From: Bog-950 sp044228435
GTDB taxonomy: Bacteria; Bacteroidota; Bacteroidia; Chitinophagales; LD1
Reading direction: 5' to 3'
Assembly (NCBI GenBank): GCA_044228435.1
Contig: JBGAUW010000009.1
Coordinates: 124,001-188,000 of the forward strand
DNA length: 64,000 bases
Position 1 is the stretch's first letter. Each line of letters starts with the position of its first letter. A program made the position numbers and the translations under genes. Under the pieces are notes generated by a model. The model searched no databases. It saw only the letters and a list, made by a program, of their open reading frames with translations, and was not told the origin of the DNA. Shown in pieces: positions 61,020 to 64,000 of the stretch.

Positions 61020-62321
61020 GTGCTCAAATATATACTCCCGTTCTATTTGATTTTAGGAAGCGTTGCCTTAAAAGCTACTGAGGTAAAAATAATAGTGCGC
61101 GGACTAGAAAATGAAACAGTAATTCTGGCTCATTACTATGGGGATGAAAAATATGTAGATGACACGTTAATATTCGACAATACGGGGGCAGTTACATGGC
61201 AACCCGATACTACTCCCCATGCAGGTATTTACCTGGCCGTTTTCCCATTGCTACGCAATAGATATTTTGAGTTTATTCTGAACGAAGAAAGCTTCAAACT
61301 TTATACCGATACCAGCGACTTGACGCGGCACATGAAAGTTTTGGGGAGCCTTGAAAACAAATTGTTTTATGAAAACCTGCGATACATCAAATCTGTATCA
61401 AACTCAAAAGATATTGCTATTCTCAATCAAAAAGATTCACTCGTAAAAGCACAACGAAGTGATATTGTCAGGCAGTATCCTAACACCTATTTTGCAAAAG
61501 TATTATTTGCTCTAGAGGAGCCTGCTACTTATTATTGGAGCAACACAGACTTGATGGATGATCGCTTGTTATACTGCCCTGTGTTACATAATAGACTAAG
61601 CGCTCTGTTTAGCCAATTCACTCCAAACCATTCAGACTCTGTGATTACCGCAATGGAGAAAACTTTATTACTTACCGATGGTAAAAACGAAATTTACAAG
61701 TATGTGCTAAGCTATGTTTATCATTCCTTATCTGAACAAGATACGGTATGCAGGTATATATGGGAAAATTATTATTCAGACACAGCAAAAACGCCATGGC
61801 TTTCGCTGCAATCCCGAAATTACTATGGACATAGATTCGTGGGGAGTAGAGACTATTACAAAGATTTGCCCCGCTCAATCAGTAACCTAAAACTCTGGAC
61901 AGACAGCACTGAAAAATGCCAGTTACCATTAATGAATGTAGCCGCAAAATACACCATCCTATTATTGTGGAATCCAAACCGGGTCAAAGACCGAAACACC
62001 TACAAAAAAATGCTTAAAGTTTTAGACTCTCTAACTTCACAAAAAATCGATGTTAAACTTTACGCTGTTTCTGCGTCAGATAAATCCGGATATGAACATT
62101 GGTTATCGCTTATAAAAAGCACAACAGATAATGTGATAAATGTTTGTGACGTTAATCGAAATAGCAGCTTAATAATTGACTTTGATTTATCCCGGTCCAG
62201 TTTACCAATTATGTATTTACTTAACGAGCGAAAGGCAATAAAAGCCCGCAGAATAGCTGAAGGAGATATTGCTATGTATATAAAGCACTTAGAATATCCC
62301 CCAATAATTTATGAAAGATAA
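61020..62321 (+). CDS. Thioredoxin-fold lipoprotein-like protein without CxxC (DUF4369/DUF5106-like)
   Basis: 433 residues from a GTG start at 61020. A signal peptide (~1-19, ending LKAT) precedes a DUF4369-like beta domain (~22-115), a helical DUF5106-like middle (~120-290) and a thioredoxin-like C-terminal domain (~300-425). That domain has the strand TILLLWNPNRVKD where active thioredoxins have W-C-x-x-C; here it is W-N-P-N, so the redox cysteines are lost. 'SLPIMYLLNERKAIKARRI' holds the cis-Pro region. Periplasmic or lipid-anchored role unknown. Family assignment is by overall layout. Confidence 0.75.
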   Translation: MLKYILPFYLILGSVALKATEVKIIVRGLENETVILAHYYGDEKYVDDTLIFDNTGAVTWQPDTTPHAGIYLAVFPLLRNRYFEFILNEESFKLYTDTSDLTRHMKVLGSLENKLFYENLRYIKSVSNSKDIAILNQKDSLVKAQRSDIVRQYPNTYFAKVLFALEEPATYYWSNTDLMDDRLLYCPVLHNRLSALFSQFTPNHSDSVITAMEKTLLLTDGKNEIYKYVLSYVYHSLSEQDTVCRYIWENYYSDTAKTPWLSLQSRNYYGHRFVGSRDYYKDLPRSISNLKLWTDSTEKCQLPLMNVAAKYTILLLWNPNRVKDRNTYKKMLKVLDSLTSQKIDVKLYAVSASDKSGYEHWLSLIKSTTDNVINVCDVNRNSSLIIDFDLSRSSLPIMYLLNERKAIKARRIAEGDIAMYIKHLEYPPIIYER

Positions 62322-62352
62322 ATAATTTGCAATTTTCACTAAAATCAATGCT

Positions 62353-63156
62353 CTAACACCCTCCCGAATTAAACGGAATAGACACCTCTTGCCTCACCTT
62401 CTCACCTTTTTCATTTTGGGCAGGTTTCCAATCGGGCATGTGGCTGATAGCCTCTATAAGTAATTTATCTATACCGGCATCTTTGCTGCCTGTAACTAAC
62501 TTCGGATTTATTACTTTACCTTGTTCATCTATCGTAAAAACCACCGTGGCGCGGCGTATTACGTCATTTACATCTTTGTTGGAAGATTTGCTTATTACGT
62601 GGTCAATAAAGTATTCCGATAGGTTTTTAAAGCCCCCCGGGTAAACCGCCTCTGTTTCGGGCACTACTGTAAGTGTTGTGTTACCCGTTACTACATAATC
62701 GTGCGGGCCAAATTCATCCTTTCGGGTATCCTTATATTTGTACTTAATCTTCAAATCAAACACCGCCCCTGCCCCAAGGCCGGTTAAAAGATTTTTTTGT
62801 TCTGTAGTTAATAAATCGCTGTTACTGCTGGCTATTAGTTTTTTACCATTACTGGTAATTGAAATTTCCACGGCTACATAATCCAGCACCTCTCTGTATC
62901 TTTCCTGCGGGTAGGTGAATTTTTCGGGTTGCGGAGAAATAGCGGGTCTGCGTTCATTTAAAAAATAACGCTCTTTTGAAATTAAATCCAGCTGCTCCCA
63001 AATTTTAGGCGAAAGGTCGGTAATGTATTTTGCATCGCTGATTTTATCGGCTTTAGCTACGGGGCTGCGCCTTTCGGCAATTTCGAATTTAACCGGCTGG
63101 GCAATACCGGCGCTAAAAAGCAACAATGCGAGTAGAGTAAAAATGCTGGCTTTCAT
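62353..63156 (-). CDS. Periplasmic protein with TonB C-terminal domain
   Basis: 267 residues with signal peptide MKASIFTLLALLLFSAGIAQ. The middle (~25-190) is a beta-rich region I do not recognise. The last ~70 residues have the TonB C-terminal fold: VIRRATVVFTIDEQGKVINPKLVTGSKDAGIDKLLIEAISHMPDWKPAQNEKG. This form, without an N-terminal TM anchor, is common in Bacteroidota and need not transduce energy. Convergent with the thioredoxin-fold gene (31 nt). Confidence 0.82.
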   Translation of the reverse strand: MKASIFTLLALLLFSAGIAQPVKFEIAERRSPVAKADKISDAKYITDLSPKIWEQLDLISKERYFLNERRPAISPQPEKFTYPQERYREVLDYVAVEISITSNGKKLIASSNSDLLTTEQKNLLTGLGAGAVFDLKIKYKYKDTRKDEFGPHDYVVTGNTTLTVVPETEAVYPGGFKNLSEYFIDHVISKSSNKDVNDVIRRATVVFTIDEQGKVINPKLVTGSKDAGIDKLLIEAISHMPDWKPAQNEKGEKVRQEVSIPFNSGGC

Positions 63157-63242
63157 AATCTGTGATTTTAAGGATAATGCGGGCAGGGTAAAAAAGTAAC
63201 AGCAAAGGGAAAAATTATTTCCCGCTTATCAGCTTTATTCCA

Positions 63243-63638
63243 CTAAATACTATTCGTAATAAACCAAAGGTCTGTTGCTGAAAATGCTTCATAGTTTACT
63301 CCATAATCCAAATAGTCCGACAAATTTTTATAATCTAGTTGAAACGCCACTTCTGCCAGGTCATTTATTTGAATAACACTTAAATGCGGGGTAGCACTAA
63401 AAATCGATTGCATACTGTTTACATATTTGCTTTCGACAAAGAGCAGAGGATATTTTTGCCAAACATAACCTACCGGTTTACCTAATCTTACAACAGCAGC
63501 CCAGTTGTCTTCAGTGTCCCAGTGCGAGATTTCAAACTCTTTTTGCTTTATCAAATTTATAACTGCATAAAACTCACTTATCTTCCAAAGAATGTTCTGG
63601 CTTATTGCTAGTTTAAAAATTGGGGTTAAATCGCGCAT
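63243..63638 (-). CDS. Hypothetical protein
   Basis: 131 residues from the ATG at 63638 (a TTG four codons up is the longer option). No signal peptide or membrane segment. Regular composition, with a tryptophan-containing WDTEDNWAAVVRLGKPVGYVWQKYPLLFVES in the middle, suggests a globular alpha/beta domain. I do not recognise a family. Coding status rests on length and normal codon use. Confidence 0.65.
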   Translation of the reverse strand: MRDLTPIFKLAISQNILWKISEFYAVINLIKQKEFEISHWDTEDNWAAVVRLGKPVGYVWQKYPLLFVESKYVNSMQSIFSATPHLSVIQINDLAEVAFQLDYKNLSDYLDYGVNYEAFSATDLWFITNSI

Positions 63639-63705
63639 TGATAAATGCAATTTACAGAGTTGGGCACTAACTTTCTAAAATTTATAAAATCACCAATATT
63701 GAACC

Positions 63706-63735
63706 TTTGCCCTCTGCTACATTTTAATATTTTTG
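63706..63735 (+). promoter_or_regulatory. Promoter TTTG-N18-TATTTTTG, 5 nt before ATG
   Basis: TTTG at 63706-63709, 18 nt spacer, TATTTTTG at 63728-63735. The ATG at 63741 follows after 5 nt, so transcription should start at or beside it: a probable leaderless gene. Confidence 0.6.
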
Positions 63736-63740
63736 GAGCC

Positions 63741-64000
63741 ATGCAGAGCTTTTTACGCAAATTAACCGGAAACCCTTACCTGTTACCCCTTTTGGTGGTA
63801 GCAATTTGTGTGTGGCGGATTTTTTTAGCGCAACTGCCCGCTAACGAAGGCCTTGGCTGGGATGGCTGCAAATATTACGATTTAACGGTTGATGGATGGG
63901 AAAGCGCCCGCCTGGATTCGTACCTGGTACTCCGCATTTTTCCGTGCATTTTTATTCATATCCTGTTTAAGTGGCTTAGCATAGCTTATACACCCGCTAA
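63741..64000 (+). CDS. Integral membrane protein, possibly glycosyltransferase-like (partial, cut by window end)
   Basis: The ATG at 63741 opens a frame of 86 codons to the window end. It reads MQSFLRKLTGNPYLLPLLVV, with a first membrane helix (~11-30), then an extracytoplasmic-like loop LPANEGLGWDGCKYYDLTVDGW, LDSYLVLRIFPCIFIHILFKW and a second helix. 'GWDGxxY...SYxxxRxxP' recalls GT39-type or similar glycan-polymer membrane enzymes. The family is uncertain because only the N-terminus is visible. Confidence 0.75.
   Translation, partial: MQSFLRKLTGNPYLLPLLVVAICVWRIFLAQLPANEGLGWDGCKYYDLTVDGWESARLDSYLVLRIFPCIFIHILFKWLSIAYTPA

Noticed and set aside
1..64000. Mobile elements, phage genes, rRNA and tRNA genes
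   Set aside because: No transposase, integrase, phage structural gene, terminal inverted repeats or recognisable tRNA/rRNA sequence was found in any intergenic stretch.

Overview
The window is one contiguous piece of a Bacteroidota chromosome, most like the Chitinophagales/Sphingobacteriales. Four things point there. (1) There are several cargo proteins of the type IX secretion system (T9SS): five with type A C-terminal domains and one giant type B (CHU_C) protein paired with a PorP/SprF partner. (2) Several genes carry promoters of the Bacteroidota form TTTG-N18-20-TAnnTTTG, or its -7 half alone. (3) Recognisable Shine-Dalgarno sequences are rare. (4) Characteristic families occur (DUF4394, DUF6600, DUF4159, DUF2520, DUF6886, SprB repeats). 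I saw no rRNA, tRNA, CRISPR array, insertion sequence, phage or integrase.

Layout. 0-7 kb: exported PLP enzyme, M43 metalloprotease, malate dehydrogenase, retropepsin-like protein, DUF4394 surface protein. 7-14 kb: GT22-like mannosyltransferase, SDR, periplasmic HMA protein, and the complete oxidative pentose-phosphate operon gnd-zwf-pgl. 14-21 kb: DUF6600 and PKD secreted proteins, a small Cys-rich lipoprotein, an NtrC-type sigma-54 activator followed by a REC-PAS-histidine kinase, and a GNAT. 21-29 kb: sucC, lolD, a compact carbamoyltransferase/DUF5989/SxtJ operon, purC, phoH, a SAM hydroxide adenosyltransferase and a small monooxygenase. 29-42 kb: two T9SS cargo proteins (lamin-tail, endonuclease I), an EEP-family protein, DUF4159, rsmE, porP/sprF and the 1956-residue PKD/CHU_C protein. 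42-54 kb: NlpC/P60, sirtuin, menC, CrtI-like oxidoreductase, msrB, a RemB/Wzi-like outer-membrane protein, saccharopine dehydrogenase-like protein, and an alpha/beta hydrolase-GH1-sphingomyelin-synthase-like run. 53-64 kb: operon DUF2520-UbiA-Maf-DUF6886-D-cysteine desulfhydrase, a YegS-like lipid kinase, operon surE-membrane protein-lpxB, a thioredoxin-fold protein without CxxC, a TonB-C protein, an unknown protein, and a membrane protein cut by the window end.

Themes. Much of the window serves the cell surface: secreted adhesin or hydrolase-like T9SS cargo, envelope lipids (LpxB, YegS, UbiA, SMS-like PAP2) and lipoprotein sorting (LolD). The rest is central metabolism (mdh, sucC, oxidative pentose-phosphate pathway, purC, menC). 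The most promising under-described units are the carbamoyltransferase-DUF5989-SxtJ module, with a 49-residue membrane microprotein that is easily missed, and the GH1/SMS-like lipid cassette. Transcription boundaries are marked by long, often perfect hairpins shared by convergent genes. Several genes have a -7 box only 4-6 nt before the ATG, which suggests leaderless mRNAs.
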